Shown here piece after piece: positions 28,601 through 34,823 of a stretch of DNA of 64,000 nucleotides. The first letter of the stretch is position 1. The number at the start of each line of letters is the position of its first letter. This DNA comes from Isoperla grammatica (taxonomy: Eukaryota; Arthropoda; Insecta; Plecoptera; Perlodidae), in contig OX246745.1 of assembly GCA_945910005.1 (NCBI GenBank), forward strand, positions 12,389,706 through 12,453,705, in the 5' to 3' direction. The notes under the pieces were generated by a model that saw only the letters and a list, made by a program, of their open reading frames with translations, was not told the origin of the DNA and did not search any database. A program made the position numbers and the translations under genes.

Positions 28601-31229
28601 TTGTAGCGTCTTCAAAAATTGCAATGTACTTGTATAGTATCTATTATACAAAACGCTATTTTCACGTACCTCTACTTATTGTATTCAAATGTAATATGTA
28701 CTGATTTACAAAGGAGGAAATATTATTAATGAACTTTAGTTTGAAAAGCATACATTTGAGTTGAGTGTTATGTTTTCCCCAGGAGTACGATGTACTGGAG
28801 TACCCACAGCGTGTCGGCCGTCAGAAGCATCTTCTGAACATAGATATACACTTTGCGGACACCCGGCGTGGAGGTCGCGGTCGTGGAGGTCGCGGGGCGG
28901 GAGGCTCCCGTGCACCCGGTTCCAGCCCTCGCCCCGAGGAAGCTGTGCGGCCCATCCGAGGGCGCGGCGAGCCAGGACCTGCAATCGTGAGTCTGACACA
29001 CCACTTTTACGTTCTCCATTGCTCTACTTTCTTGTTTAGGGATGTCAAACAGTATGAAATTCCAAACAAAAACACAATATTATCGCGATAATATCGGCGC
29101 CAAAAATATCGCGTCAATATTGCTTATAAAATTTATATTATGAAATAAGCACTATACAAGGTCCACTAGATCGCTAGTAGCGGGCGCGCAGCGCGCGCGA
29201 AGTAAGGTCATCTAACCTATTTCCATAATGTTAAAAATCACATGTTATTCAAATGGGAGAATCATTCAGAAAAACAAATGAATTGATCTGTCAAAACAAA
29301 ATAATGGGCCAAAAAGGCAAAATAACAATCTGTAATGAGATTTTGTCTTCGCATTCTGTATATATTTTCAAAGGAAATACTTTACGCGTAAGTTCACATT
29401 ATTGGTGATGATTATTTAAATAATAATGCGATTTTTGTAGTTGGATCCAAAATGGCGATTTTGGATCTCATTCAATGACCTTACTTTGCTCTTCGCAATT
29501 ACTCCGCTAGGAGTAATAGACCTTGAGCACTATATAACTACATATTGGTGCATATATTACTCGTTTTTTTAATTCTGTCATATCCTTATTGCGACTTAGG
29601 CCTATTGTCAAGCGAAATGAACCACTAGAACCTTGTTGTTGCCACTGCCGCAACCCGTGTTTTTTTTGTTTTTTTTTGTGGGTGGTAATATCAAATAAAA
29701 AATCAAGTCGCCGTGATTATCGCGATATGACAAGATATAGGCCTACGTATCGTTGACATTCCTATTCTTATTGAAATGTATCACTACCTTACCTTACCTT
29801 ACCTTTCACACAAATGTTTTATTTATGTGCTAGCTTGTAGGGCTGTGCGAACCGGTTCTAATTTCGAACCAAACTCAAACTTCGTGAAGGTTTGAGTCAG
29901 ACTAAAATCGGTTCGAATTTCGAACTATTTTCGAACCTTCCCGGACTAGGTATTTCCAATGCTATTTTAGCACATTTGAACATCCCGCCCCCTACAGAAC
30001 GAGTTCCAACAATGGCCGATAGAGCGCACCAAGTATCATGCATGCGCTCTCTAGCGCTAGTCTGTGATTGGCTCGTTTCCGTGCAATATTTTCGTGAATT
30101 CGATTGTTGGACTGTATCGCCATATCGATAGTCGTAAAACGTTTGGAAACTTTAGGCTTCCGTCGTTTCTCGCGTGAAAAATGATCACAGTGTGAACACT
30201 TTGTCTTGGCCTTTGCCGACACGTATTTTTGTTGTTTGAACTCGAACTCTTGAACAAAATGAAGCTACGTAAAGGTGAACCTGAGCATTATTTGGTAAAT
30301 CTTGCTGCAGAAGAACTAGAGGATGACGGCCTAGGCTTACACCAGGCCCCAGCTTTTCCAGTGGACCTAGCCCTAGGCTTGGTCCGTCTAAACCTAGGCC
30401 TACAGCCATTTTTCAAACACTTGTGGCCTACGCCTATAAGAAGAAGTGAATCTGATGAGTCTAGCAGTGGGGCTATACATGAACTTACACAGACACTCAC
30501 TAGCCTAGGCCCCCTAGGCTAGGCGGAGGCCTAGCACTGGGCCTAACAGTGAGCTTAAACTTAAAACTTGAGCTTGAACTTGAAAATAAATAATATTCCT
30601 AGGTTCGGTTCGGTTTTAGGTTCGAGGTTCGAAATTTTCCTCAAGGTTCGGTTCGAGGTTCTGTTCGAAAAAAAATCAAAGTTCGCACACCCCTACTAGC
30701 TTGTTTACTTTCCATGTGAAAAGTTTTTTAAAAAGTGCTATTTCCGTCCCATTCTAAAAGGTGGGCGTCGCCCTTAATCTTACGTTTAATTCTTGTTTCA
30801 CAGCGCGGCGAGATGCGCTGTTTCCGCGGGCAAAAACCGAAGTCGTTGGCGCCACAGAGTGCGCCCGAAGTCATTGTTTCACAGCGCGGCGAGATGCGCT
30901 GTTTCCGCGGGCAAAAACCGAAGTCGTTGGCGCCACAGAGTGCGCCCGAAGTCTTTGTTCCACAGCGCGGCGAGATGCGCTGTTTCCGCGGGCAAAAACC
31001 GAAGTCGTTGGCGCCACAGAGTGCGCCCGAAGTCATTGTTCCACAGCGCGGCGAGATGCGCTGTTTTCGTGGGCAAAAGCCGAAGTCGTTGGCGCCACAG
31101 AGTGCGCCCGAAGTCATTGTTCCACAGCGCGGCGAGATGCGCTGTTTTCGTGGGCAAAAACCGAAGTCGTTCGCGCCACAGAGTGCGCCAAAAGTCCACG
31201 ATGAGCACGACTTTCCTTCGTTGGGATAA
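4408..31229 (+). CDS. SERBP1: SERBP1/HABP4 family RNA- and ribosome-binding protein (seven coding exons)
   Basis: Join 4408-4660, 6656-6782, 12636-12926, 13790-13864, 19295-19526, 28783-28986, 30804-31229: 1608 nt, 535 residues. All introns are GT-AG and all phases agree. The N-terminus keeps the family signature VTNRY...DEEEDPLELLK. Exon 3 is an arginine/glycine-rich segment ending ARRDFDGPVGTDK. Exon 5 carries LTLDEYKAL and PKYNLRKAGEGED, matching the conserved HABP4_PAI-RBP1 region. Exon 6 carries NIDIHFAD followed by RGG boxes, and the end KVHDEHDFPSLG matches the family C-terminus. Known members bind mRNA and idle 80S ribosomes with eEF2 (Stm1 in yeast, Vig in flies). The unusual part is exon 7, with five 27-residue repeats absent from the family members I know. 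The symbol is by family; SERBP1 and HABP4 cannot be separated here. Confidence 0.92.
4700..4935. repeat. TAGGCC-rich tract
   Basis: Dense runs of the self-complementary hexamer TAGGCC/GGCCTA, with uninterrupted tandem copies near 4870-4893. Similar but shorter tracts occur at 8509-8800, 9039-9130, 14577-14601, 14855-14875, 20140-20310, 33830-33890 and 36085-36245, many of them inside MITEs. Confidence 0.8.
4940..5805. mobile_element. Harbinger-like MITE, probably with a nested insertion
   Basis: The element begins AGCCCCACTTACAAT and ends with an inverted counterpart ATTGTATGGTTAGGGCT. TTA precedes it (4937-4939) and follows it (5806-5808), the 3-bp duplication typical of PIF/Harbinger. A related inverted segment (TCGGCATCGGGATCG type) recurs at 5640-5690. 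The middle, 5160-5600, is rich in ATCGAT palindromes and is probably a separate insertion. Confidence 0.45.
5846..6482. mobile_element. hAT-type MITE (CAGTGAAGGCGAACC ends)
   Basis: Terminal inverted repeats CAGTGAAGGCGAACC and GGTTCGCCATCACTG, flanked by a perfect 8-bp duplication ACCTAGAG at 5838-5845 and 6483-6490. Both features are diagnostic of hAT. No transposase frame was recognised, so it is non-autonomous. Confidence 0.88.
6656..6782 (+). CDS. SERBP1: SERBP1-like exon 2
   Basis: The acceptor is TTATGTTCCAG and the donor is GTAAAT. The two leading bases complete exon 1's split codon and two bases are left at the end. The 41 full codons are basic and polar (KKNAKF, then a DSRE...NRDNRNR stretch), consistent with the family's low-complexity RNA-binding linker. 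Confidence 0.82.
7127..7843. mobile_element. hAT-type (Charlie-like) MITE
   Basis: Ends CAGTGGTTCCCGACC and GGTTGGGAATCACTG, close to the known CAGTGGTTCTCAACC class. Flanks are CTTGAGAC (7119-7126) and CTTTAGAC (7844-7851), an 8-bp duplication with one mismatch. A 21-base C run lies at 7188-7208. A related empty site exists at 12203-12240. Confidence 0.85.
8345..9501. mobile_element. hAT-type MITE (TAGGGGTGTGCGAGTA ends)
   Basis: Terminal inverted repeats TAGGGGTGTGCGAGTA and TACTCGCACAGCCCTA. Perfect 8-bp duplication TATTTGAG at 8337-8344 and 9502-9509. The interior has TAGGCC tracts and no coding capacity that I can see. Confidence 0.92.
9717..10262 (+). pseudogene. THAP-type zinc-finger protein remnant
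   Basis: A frame near 9717-9800 reads ICCLYGFNNRDDKP...GFHKFPHR, resembling a THAP domain: an N-terminal cysteine cluster, NNR, and the FHKFP hallmark. The cysteine normally following G is replaced by F, and the frame stops near 9890. After a 17-base C run (10035-10051), another open stretch near 10080-10262 encodes a polar segment ending REIGIQCE, like the linker after THAP in THAP transposase-type proteins. THAP fingers occur in host genes and P-element transposases. This is a decayed copy. Confidence 0.42.
10254..10726 (-). pseudogene. P2RX7 intracellular-domain-like fragment, interrupted by a MITE
   Basis: The - strand frame from 10726 reads DLLERVGKSDWCDCGECVVM...ESICC, the WCxCGxC...CC zinc-binding pattern of the P2X7 receptor cytoplasmic domain, which also occurs in many standalone proteins of aquatic invertebrates. 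It continues FHESFESMF...LTARHVLIAL, is interrupted by the 140-bp MITE at 10338-10477, and resumes with ETTNRVWRFVSQDVAS, comparable with the domain's NRxxRxxxYRQF segment, to a stop at 10254. It ends tail to tail with the THAP-like fragment. No channel part is present, so it is not a receptor gene. Confidence 0.55.
10338..10477. mobile_element. Harbinger-like MITE, 140 bp
   Basis: Inverted ends GGCCCGGTTTTTCAATCG and CGATTGAAGAACCGGGCC with TAA on both sides (10335-10337, 10478-10480). The interior is a near-palindrome (GGGGCCGTT, AACGGCCCC). A related copy is at 39753-39898. Confidence 0.8.
11155..11884. mobile_element. hAT-type MITE
   Basis: Starts TAGGGTTGTGAGAACC and ends GGTTCGACC...GGTTCCCTA. 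Flanks ACTTATTC (11147-11154) and ATTTATTC (11885-11892) are an 8-bp duplication with one mismatch. The AACCTCGAACC-type subterminal repeats match the other TGTGCGAACC elements of the window. Confidence 0.75.
12262..12606. mobile_element. hAT-type MITE adjacent to SERBP1-like exon 3
   Basis: Ends TAAGGTTGCCCAT and ATGGGCAACCTTA with a perfect 8-bp duplication CTTTATAC (12254-12261, 12607-12614). The interior is rich in CATCGATGTC repeats. It stops 29 bp before the exon 3 acceptor boundary, so it probably supplies the branch-point region. Confidence 0.9.
12636..12926 (+). CDS. SERBP1: SERBP1-like exon 3 (RG-rich segment)
   Basis: The acceptor is CATTGGCAG with almost no pyrimidine tract. The donor GTAAGT at 12927 is strong. 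The frame fits exon 2 (two plus one nucleotides) and reads RDGPREGLGG... then a GPR/RGRG/RGG-type region ending ARRDFDGPVGTDK, matching the KREFDRHSGSD element of vertebrate SERBP1. GC content is much higher than in the flanking introns. A hAT MITE ends only 29 bp upstream of the exon. Confidence 0.9.
13790..13864 (+). CDS. SERBP1: SERBP1-like exon 4
   Basis: A 75-nt exon between acceptor TTGTTTTAG and donor GTAAGA. Phase 2 entry and exit match exons 3 and 5. It encodes DVPPATEAPSNEWAAEPIV..., an acidic proline/alanine-rich linker like the poorly conserved region before the TLDE motif in relatives. Confidence 0.8.
14292..14716 (+). pseudogene. hAT transposon fragment with N-terminal BED-finger start
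   Basis: From 14292 the sequence resembles a hAT end (TAAGGATGGTCGAATATTCG). A + frame at 14558-14716 begins MSEAEDDRG and contains RKKSVVWEFF, the S-x-VW-x-F start of a BED zinc finger typical of hAT transposases. It then runs out of homology. No matching right end or target duplication was found, so this is a truncated relic in intron 4. Confidence 0.55.
16264..16798. mobile_element. hAT-type MITE nested in the LINE
   Basis: Ends TAGGGGTGTGCGAACC and GGTTCGCACACCCCTA. Perfect 8-bp duplication GTTATTTG at 16256-16263 and 16799-16806. It is a close relative of the elements at 29838-30695 and 8345-9501. Confidence 0.95.
16989..17058. mobile_element. Minimal 70-bp hAT-like MITE nested in the LINE
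   Basis: Starts TAGAGATGTAAA, ends TTTACATCCCTA, and is flanked by a perfect 8-bp duplication CTTTTACC (16981-16988, 17059-17066). The interior is made of TTTCCGGAAA-type palindromes. It keeps the LINE reading frame: 70 plus 8 is 78 bp. Confidence 0.88.
18060..18545 (-). pseudogene. LINE endonuclease domain, partial
   Basis: The frame contains IILGDFNALVG (metal-binding GDFN motif), SWNGQQKTQIDYVV and VGLDGDHRLLVADI (catalytic DH). These are the central and C-terminal parts of the exonuclease/endonuclease/phosphatase fold that nicks target DNA for LINE integration. The N-terminal third is missing or out of frame because the element is 5'-truncated. Confidence 0.85.
19295..19526 (+). CDS. SERBP1: SERBP1-like exon 5 (conserved TLDE motif)
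   Basis: The acceptor is CGCACTGTTAG and the donor GTAAGT. It encodes an acidic stretch (TEAEAEAETP, EEEP) followed by LTLDEYKALRSSREKPKYNL and RKAGEGED...W, the most conserved block of the HABP4_PAI-RBP1 family. It ends in phase 0. Confidence 0.93.
20063..20146 (+). pseudogene. hAT transposase BED-finger relic
   Basis: A 27-codon frame beginning MPKKFKPLLADKSSAKCKTC and continuing GKHLKMP before a stop. AKCKTCGKHL is the C-x2-C half of a BED zinc finger of hAT transposases. Nothing downstream continues the domain. Confidence 0.55.
20590..20856. repeat. Roughly 84-bp units in direct and inverted order
   Basis: Two direct copies of a unit containing CATCCCACGAAAGTTGGGAC and a TTATATTATGTTGAATTG segment, then a third copy in inverse orientation starting near 20770. 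The inverse copy's continuation is found after the Copia, at 26370-26405, showing that the Copia landed inside this repeat. Confidence 0.85.
20857..21052 (-). repeat. Copia 3' LTR
   Basis: The element is on the - strand, so this left copy is the 3' LTR. It differs from the other LTR by a one-base indel and two substitutions by eye. Confidence 0.93.
21053..21061 (-). other. Copia polypurine tract
   Basis: On the - strand AAGGGGGAG lies immediately before the 3' LTR, the expected plus-strand primer position. Confidence 0.75.
21307..23381 (-). pseudogene. Copia reverse transcriptase and RNase H, split by a fold-back insertion
   Basis: The first part (about 23381-23245) carries the start of the RVT_2 domain up to the KETFSPVV region. 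The fold-back element follows. From 22449 the frame continues RYSTIRLLLALAA, LDVSTAFQHGEL, LKQASKAW, the catalytic YVDD (LYVDDFIVF), then RNase H with YVDADWANDVSDRKS and STEAEYVAL. The polymerase core after the insertion is open to 21307. Confidence 0.9.
22482..23236. mobile_element. 755-bp fold-back (hairpin) DNA element
   Basis: Ends TAGGGTGGGTCGAAAAAGTC and its exact inverse, with a perfect 8-bp duplication GTCTATAC (22474-22481, 23237-23244), indicating hAT-type insertion. The element is a nearly complete palindrome centred near 22858. Each arm also holds two direct sub-repeats sharing a CATAACTTGGATCTTCAG segment. It has no coding capacity. Confidence 0.93.
23382..25041 (-). pseudogene. 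Copia protease and integrase, frameshifted
   Basis: MDSGANSHM near 25041 is the aspartic protease site. LWHRRLGHLNGRSM...CLPCIKGKQ near 24500-24600 is the HHCC gag_pre-integrase motif. From 24451 come DLCGPM, TDGGTEFLN and PQQNGVAERTNR, giving the D, D, E triad of the integrase core. FVGYSTDTKGY at 23825 begins the region after integrase. At least three frame changes separate these parts. Confidence 0.88.
25204..26090 (-). pseudogene. Copia gag with CCHC zinc knuckle, frameshifted
   Basis: From 26090 the frame encodes a Copia-type Gag: LDGISNYTTWKLIAKMSLKG and AAWKSLANAFED are typical of the gag_2/UBN2 family. A frame change near 25450 leads to CYHCNELGHIRPQCPH, a CCHC knuckle. A plausible first methionine for the Gag is MAGFSGGIPSFE at about 25943. 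Gag packages the retrotransposon RNA into particles. The frame stops soon after the knuckle. Confidence 0.85.
26154..26167 (-). other. Copia primer-binding site for a cleaved initiator tRNA-Met
   Basis: Abutting the 5' LTR, the - strand reads GGTTATGGGCCCAG. This is complementary to the anticodon arm of the initiator methionine tRNA, the same site used by Drosophila copia, which primes with a tRNA half rather than the CCA end. Recognition is from knowledge of copia. Confidence 0.82.
26168..26364 (-). repeat. Copia 5' LTR
   Basis: The right copy, directly followed inward by the primer-binding site. It is flanked outward by GACCC at 26365-26369. Confidence 0.93.
27229..27880. other. Intron 5 sequence with a weak tRNA-like (SINE-like) segment
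   Basis: Around 27710-27790 the - strand has GGTCCCCAGTTCAAATCCCG, resembling a tRNA T-arm and B box. The A box is poor, so it is at best an old tRNA-derived SINE. Nothing else was recognised here. Confidence 0.3.
27881..28303. mobile_element. hAT-like MITE (CAGGGGTCGAAA ends)
   Basis: Ends CAGGGGTCGAAATTAA and TTTATTTTGATCCCTG. The interior has GGGCTAGTG/CACTAGCC repeats. Flanks ATGTTGTG and ATGTCTTG match at six of eight bases, so the duplication is old or absent. Confidence 0.6.
28783..28986 (+). CDS. SERBP1: SERBP1-like exon 6 (RGG boxes)
   Basis: The acceptor TGTTTTCCCCAG has a good pyrimidine tract and the donor is GTGAGT. The 68 codons start EYDVLEYPQRVGRQ, continue with NIDIHFAD (compare LEINFGD in vertebrates), then RRGGRGRGGRGAGG and RGRGEPGPA. 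The RGG boxes are the expected RNA-binding and arginine-methylation part. Confidence 0.92.
29037..29764. mobile_element. hAT-like MITE carrying a nested MULE-like MITE
   Basis: Ends TAGGGATGTCAAAC and its rough inverse GTTGACATTCCTA, with flanks TTCTTGTT (29029-29036) and TTCTTATT (29765-29772), seven of eight identical. Inner ATTATCGCGATAAT palindromes recur at both ends. It starts 50 bp after the exon 6 donor. Confidence 0.72.
29157..29525. mobile_element. MULE-like MITE with 9-bp target duplication
   Basis: Inverted arms of about 50 bp start CAAGGTC and end at TAAGGTCAT on both sides. A perfect 9-bp duplication AGCACTATA flanks it (29148-29156, 29526-29534). A 9-bp duplication points to the Mutator superfamily. 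A GC-rich patch, GCGCGCAGCGCGCGC, lies in the left arm. Confidence 0.8.
29838..30695. mobile_element. hAT-type MITE (TAGGGCTGTGCGAACC ends)
   Basis: Ends TAGGGCTGTGCGAACC and TTCGCACACCCCTA with a perfect 8-bp duplication CTAGCTTG (29830-29837, 30696-30703). It stops about 110 bp before the exon 7 acceptor. Confidence 0.94.
30804..31208 (+). repeat. Coding minisatellite: five 81-bp tandem units in SERBP1-like exon 7
   Basis: Units start at 30804, 30885, 30966, 31047 and 31128. They are nearly identical: units 4 and 5 share TTTTCGTGGGC where units 1-3 have TTTCCGCGGGC, and unit 5 has a distinct end that joins the unique C-terminus. Because 81 is a multiple of three, several frames on both strands stay open. 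Only the + frame continuing exon 6 ends in the family C-terminus. Confidence 0.97.
30804..31229 (+). CDS. SERBP1: SERBP1-like exon 7 (five 27-residue repeats and C-terminus)
   Basis: The acceptor TTGTTTCACAG leads into CGCGGCGAGATG. The exon encodes RGEMRCFRGQKPKS... repeated five times at 81-bp spacing, then SAPKVHDEHDFPSLG and a stop at 31227-31229. The C-terminal motif matches the family end (SAPDVDDPEAFPAL in vertebrates). The terminal SAPKV also resembles the end of each repeat unit (SAPEV), suggesting that the first part of an originally single-unit exon was amplified. Confidence 0.88.
   Translation, partial: RGEMRCFRGQKPKSLAPQSAPEVIVSQRGEMRCFRGQKPKSLAPQSAPEVFVPQRGEMRCFRGQKPKSLAPQSAPEVIVPQRGEMRCFRGQKPKSLAPQSAPEVIVPQRGEMRCFRGQKPKSFAPQSAPKVHDEHDFPSLG
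30874..31127 (+). promoter_or_regulatory. Four internal 3' splice-site-like motifs at repeat boundaries
   Basis: The genuine acceptor before exon 7 ends TTGTTTCACAG at 30803. The same or a one-base variant (TTGTTCCACAG) ends at 30884, 30965, 31046 and 31127, each followed by CGCGGCGAG. All five would keep the reading frame, so alternative acceptor choice could give proteins with one to five repeats. The pyrimidine tracts are short, so use of the internal sites is an inference. Confidence 0.55.
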
Positions 31230-32915
31230 ACAATGGGAAAAACCATTGTATCTTACCAAATATTACTTATCAATACCAAATATTACTTATTAGTCAATAT
31301 TATTCATATGTTAAAACAATGCGACGGAACCAAATTTTAGTTTTTGTTTTTAGAACATATTAACTTCATTCACTTCAGACTACTTAAAATTCCGTTAGTT
31401 TATAATATTGATTTTTACCCTCTGTAGTAGATCTCCCCAATCAGAAAAATAAGAGGACTAGAAACTTATCCATCAATAATGGCCCGCAGCGAATATTTTT
31501 TATTTCCACAATTTTTGATGTTGACTTTTTTAATTTAGTTTTATGCTAACAATTTCGAGCTCTCAATTCAATCTGCAATCAATTCATATATTTTCATATT
31601 TATGGCACAAATTCTAAATTCAGAAGGAACCAGAATCCTAGCACGTTTTGTGTACTGTTGTTATTCCTCATTCAAAATGTATTACCTGGAAAATGACCTG
31701 TGACGGTATTTTATACCGTGTGGCCCAAAACTCGTAGTGAACAATATATCTCCCTCGCATTGTTACTTTTAAGAAATGAAGCAAAATGTGCAGTTGTTTT
31801 GTTTACTCTGGTGCAGGCGGCAGATGAACAGTAAAATTGCAATGTTCTGCCGCAGGGTCACAAAATGTCACTAGTCAGACTTATGAAAAATACATGTTTG
31901 TTTGTGTGTTATGTGTGTGAAAATGGCAAGTTTTTAACTGTAGTACATGTGCCTAAGTGGCTGATATCATTTTAGATTTGTCTTGTCATTTTCATTTTTA
32001 ACTGTGATGAATTGATTAAATGCATCTCACTTGAAGGCTTCTGTCATGAACGTACTATTTTTAAATTGTGGACATAAGTGTAGATTTAAATTCTACTAAG
32101 CATAAATTGTAGTTTATTGATATAATATATATCAAAGCACATTTGATTTTTTCCCATACAAAATCTAATAGAGTCTAGCAATCTCATTTAGTGCAGAATT
32201 TTGAATACTTATGGCAAAGTATAAATATAATTTCTTCAATAAAAATTATAAGTACGTGACAGAAAATGATAAGGGGTCTACCAGAGGCTAAATATGATAT
32301 GAAATGCAGTGAGATGCAGTCTGGGGAAGCATGGGAATTTGTTTTTCCTATAGTAAAACATATTTTTAGTTTGATTTTTCAATAAAATGAACGTTCTAAA
32401 TTATGGTATTATTTTTTCCACATGTTTCTCCATATTAATTATCTCAGTATTATTGAATGGTATTTTATTACCTGCTTAGTGCTTTTATGCTACTATTTAA
32501 TCGAGTGTAATAAATTAGTTTATTTTTAGTTTAAACCTAAATTAGGAGTTGTTTGTTCTTGTTCCTGGTAAATTATATCAGATTTGTTAGTTAAAATGAT
32601 TTTTGGGATCAGTCTAGTTGCAGGTGTGGTCTAGGTTAGGCCAAAAGTTTCCAGATTCATGTCGCCGACCTTTGTAAAGACGGAGACTTCAATTTAGGTG
32701 CAAGGCGGGATATGCCGCTCTCCACTGAGGCAGAATAAGTGGGGTCCGGCGGGTAGCCACCCCTCATATTATCCACCTGCGCGCTGCAGGTTTGCCACGT
32801 TTCTACATTCAGTGCAGTATCGGTCATCTCAATCGGCTCCCGGCGTATGGTCACTTATCGTTGTATAGATTTTGCAACGCAGGAAAGGTCTGTGGTTCTC
32901 TATTGAAATTTACGG
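31230..32915 (+). other. Probable 3' untranslated region and downstream sequence
   Basis: AT-rich sequence directly after the stop codon. Possible polyadenylation signals AATAAA are at 32238-32243 and 32381-32386. A direct repeat of ACCAAATATTACTTAT lies at about 31255-31291. Part of 32657-32854 is open on the - strand but matches nothing I recognise. Confidence 0.5.
32381..32386 (+). terminator. Candidate polyadenylation signal AATAAA
   Basis: A canonical hexamer 1.15 kb after the SERBP1-like stop codon, followed by T-rich sequence. Another AATAAA lies at 32238-32243. Either could define the transcript end; transcript data are needed to choose. Confidence 0.4.
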
Positions 32916-32923
32916 TTGATTAG

Positions 32924-34119
32924 TAGGGATGGACGAACCTTGGTTTTTTAATTTCGAACCGAACTCGAACTTCTGAACAAAAAAAGTTCTGAACTTCGAA
33001 CTCGAACCGAACTTTTACGAAGCGGCTTGAAAACTGAAATATTGCACAAATTCAGGAAGAAAGGAAAGTAATCCCAAATAATGTTCTTTTTTGTATCTGT
33101 GGATGTAGGCCTAGTCGGCATTGGCTCCGGATCGTCCTCATTTTCTTCACTGTCCATGATCAATTTAAAATTTGTTACAAGTCTTCGAAACAAGATGTGA
33201 GACTATCTAAATTCGCGGTCATAGAGAATTCGCGGCCTACGTCGTTCGATGTTTGGTTGAAAGTCGATAGTCGACATGCGCGAGCACGAAAGATCAAAAC
33301 AAATCCTTCTCCGTACGAAGCGCTGCAGTCGTGAATATATTTGTAAAATAACCCCAACTCCATAAAGAACGTATTTTATCACGATTTTGTAATAGAATTT
33401 TGTTTTATTTGAGGTTAAATTGTGATACAATCTGCATATTATACCAAATTCCATAGTATTCAATTTTCTTTTTGTCTCGACTGAAATAAAAAAATTATTA
33501 AAATATGTAATGAAAAACTTGATAAATTGTCGTTACTGTATTATGTATACAGAGCCCTAGTCAGCAACTCGTTGATCCTGTAGCGACAGCCATGCTACCT
33601 ACCAGCGTTATTGCTAACCATAACAATAACATTTGCCTGCATCGGCATCGCTTGTAGGTCGACGAAGACAAAAAGCAATCATAACATGATGATTGTGCGC
33701 ATAAAACCATTTAATTACGTGTTTAATGTAATACATTTTCTTGCATAATGTGCCATATTAGACCAGTTGTTGACGAGGAAGGTTGGAGGAAACATAATAT
33801 AGGCCTCGTCATGCCGTGGAAGGCATAGAGCCTAGGCCTAGGCCTAGGCCTCAGTCGTGCAATGGAAAGCCCTAGGCCTAGGCCTGTGCGTAATGAATTT
33901 TCAAAACATTTTCTTTCGGCAAGCGTTGTTTACTGTTGTGTTGGCGGTTTTTACGATGAATACGCTAAAAAATAGTTAAAACTAACTCAGAAAAGTTCGG
34001 TTCAAGTTCGAAATTTTTATAAATCACGAACTCGAACCTTAACATTCGAACTCGAACCGAACCGAACTTCAAAAAAAGTTCGGTTCGAGTTCGGAATTTC
34101 GAACGTTCGTCCATCCCTA
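32924..34119. mobile_element. hAT-type MITE (TAGGGATGGACGAACC ends)
   Basis: Ends TAGGGATGGACGAACC and CGTTCGTCCATCCCTA, perfect 8-bp duplication TTGATTAG (32916-32923, 34120-34127). Long subterminal runs of TTCGAACTCGAACCGAAC occur at both ends. A TAGGCC tract lies at 33830-33890. Confidence 0.94.
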
Positions 34120-34280
34120 TTGATTAGTTTTCTGAGGAGTTAACGCGCGTGTAAGTGCTGCTCTTTGGTAAAATTAGTATCCTTTGAAGATTAGATCTTG
34201 CACCAAAATTGAAGTCTCCGATTTTAAGCTATGTATTTAACCACTTTAAATTATGTGTTTAACCACTAACAGTCATGCTA

Positions 34281-34823
34281 AGAGTAATCCTTTTCGTTGC
34301 TCCGCTTTTTTTTATTGTTTGGACATAGCGGTTTGAATTTCTTGTTTGAATCATGTATTGCAACCTAGAAGAGAGCTTGCTAAACACATTGAAGTTATAT
34401 TTTTATCTGATATATTGCCTTATTGGATTCTTTTGACACTTGTTTCAAGAATAGATATTTGGCGCGTCGACTAGATGCGAGCAGAAATAACTGAACATGG
34501 GCGATTAACTTGTGCATGGCAACTTGACTGTCGAGTGGTTTGGTTAATCAACCATTCCCAGTGATTAAGCTGTAGAGTGTAGAACAATGAGAGCTGGAAC
34601 ATTCTTAAATGTTTAATTTGGTCCAATACCAGTTATATTTTGTTTGCTCTAGTTTAAATGCGATCTTAAATACGAATCATTTGAAACGTGATACGGCTGG
34701 CCCAACAAGTCACAACACACGTGGTGTTATCATTGTGACCTCAGTTCATGGGAAAATTCAAAGAAATTCGAACAGCTATGTCCAAACAATAAAAAAAAGC
34801 GGAGCAATGAAAAGGATTACTCT
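34281..34823. mobile_element. Element with long inverted ends, family unknown
   Basis: About 70 bp at the left end (from AGAGTAATCCTTTTCGTTGC through TTGTTTGGACATAGC) recur inverted at the right end (34755-34823) with few changes. No target duplication was recognised and there is no clear coding sequence. Confidence 0.6.

Noticed and set aside
30804..31208. Regular repeats as a CRISPR array
   Set aside because: The units are contiguous 81-bp copies with no unique spacers, in a coding exon of an animal gene.
30728..31259. Long - strand open frames (172 and 126 codons) across the 81-bp repeats
   Set aside because: They stay open only because the repeat length is a multiple of three. Only the + frame connects to exon 6 and ends with the SERBP1 C-terminal motif.
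32657..32854. 65-codon - strand frame as a gene
   Set aside because: The protein resembles nothing I know and there is no supporting splice or promoter signal. It is left within the downstream region entry.
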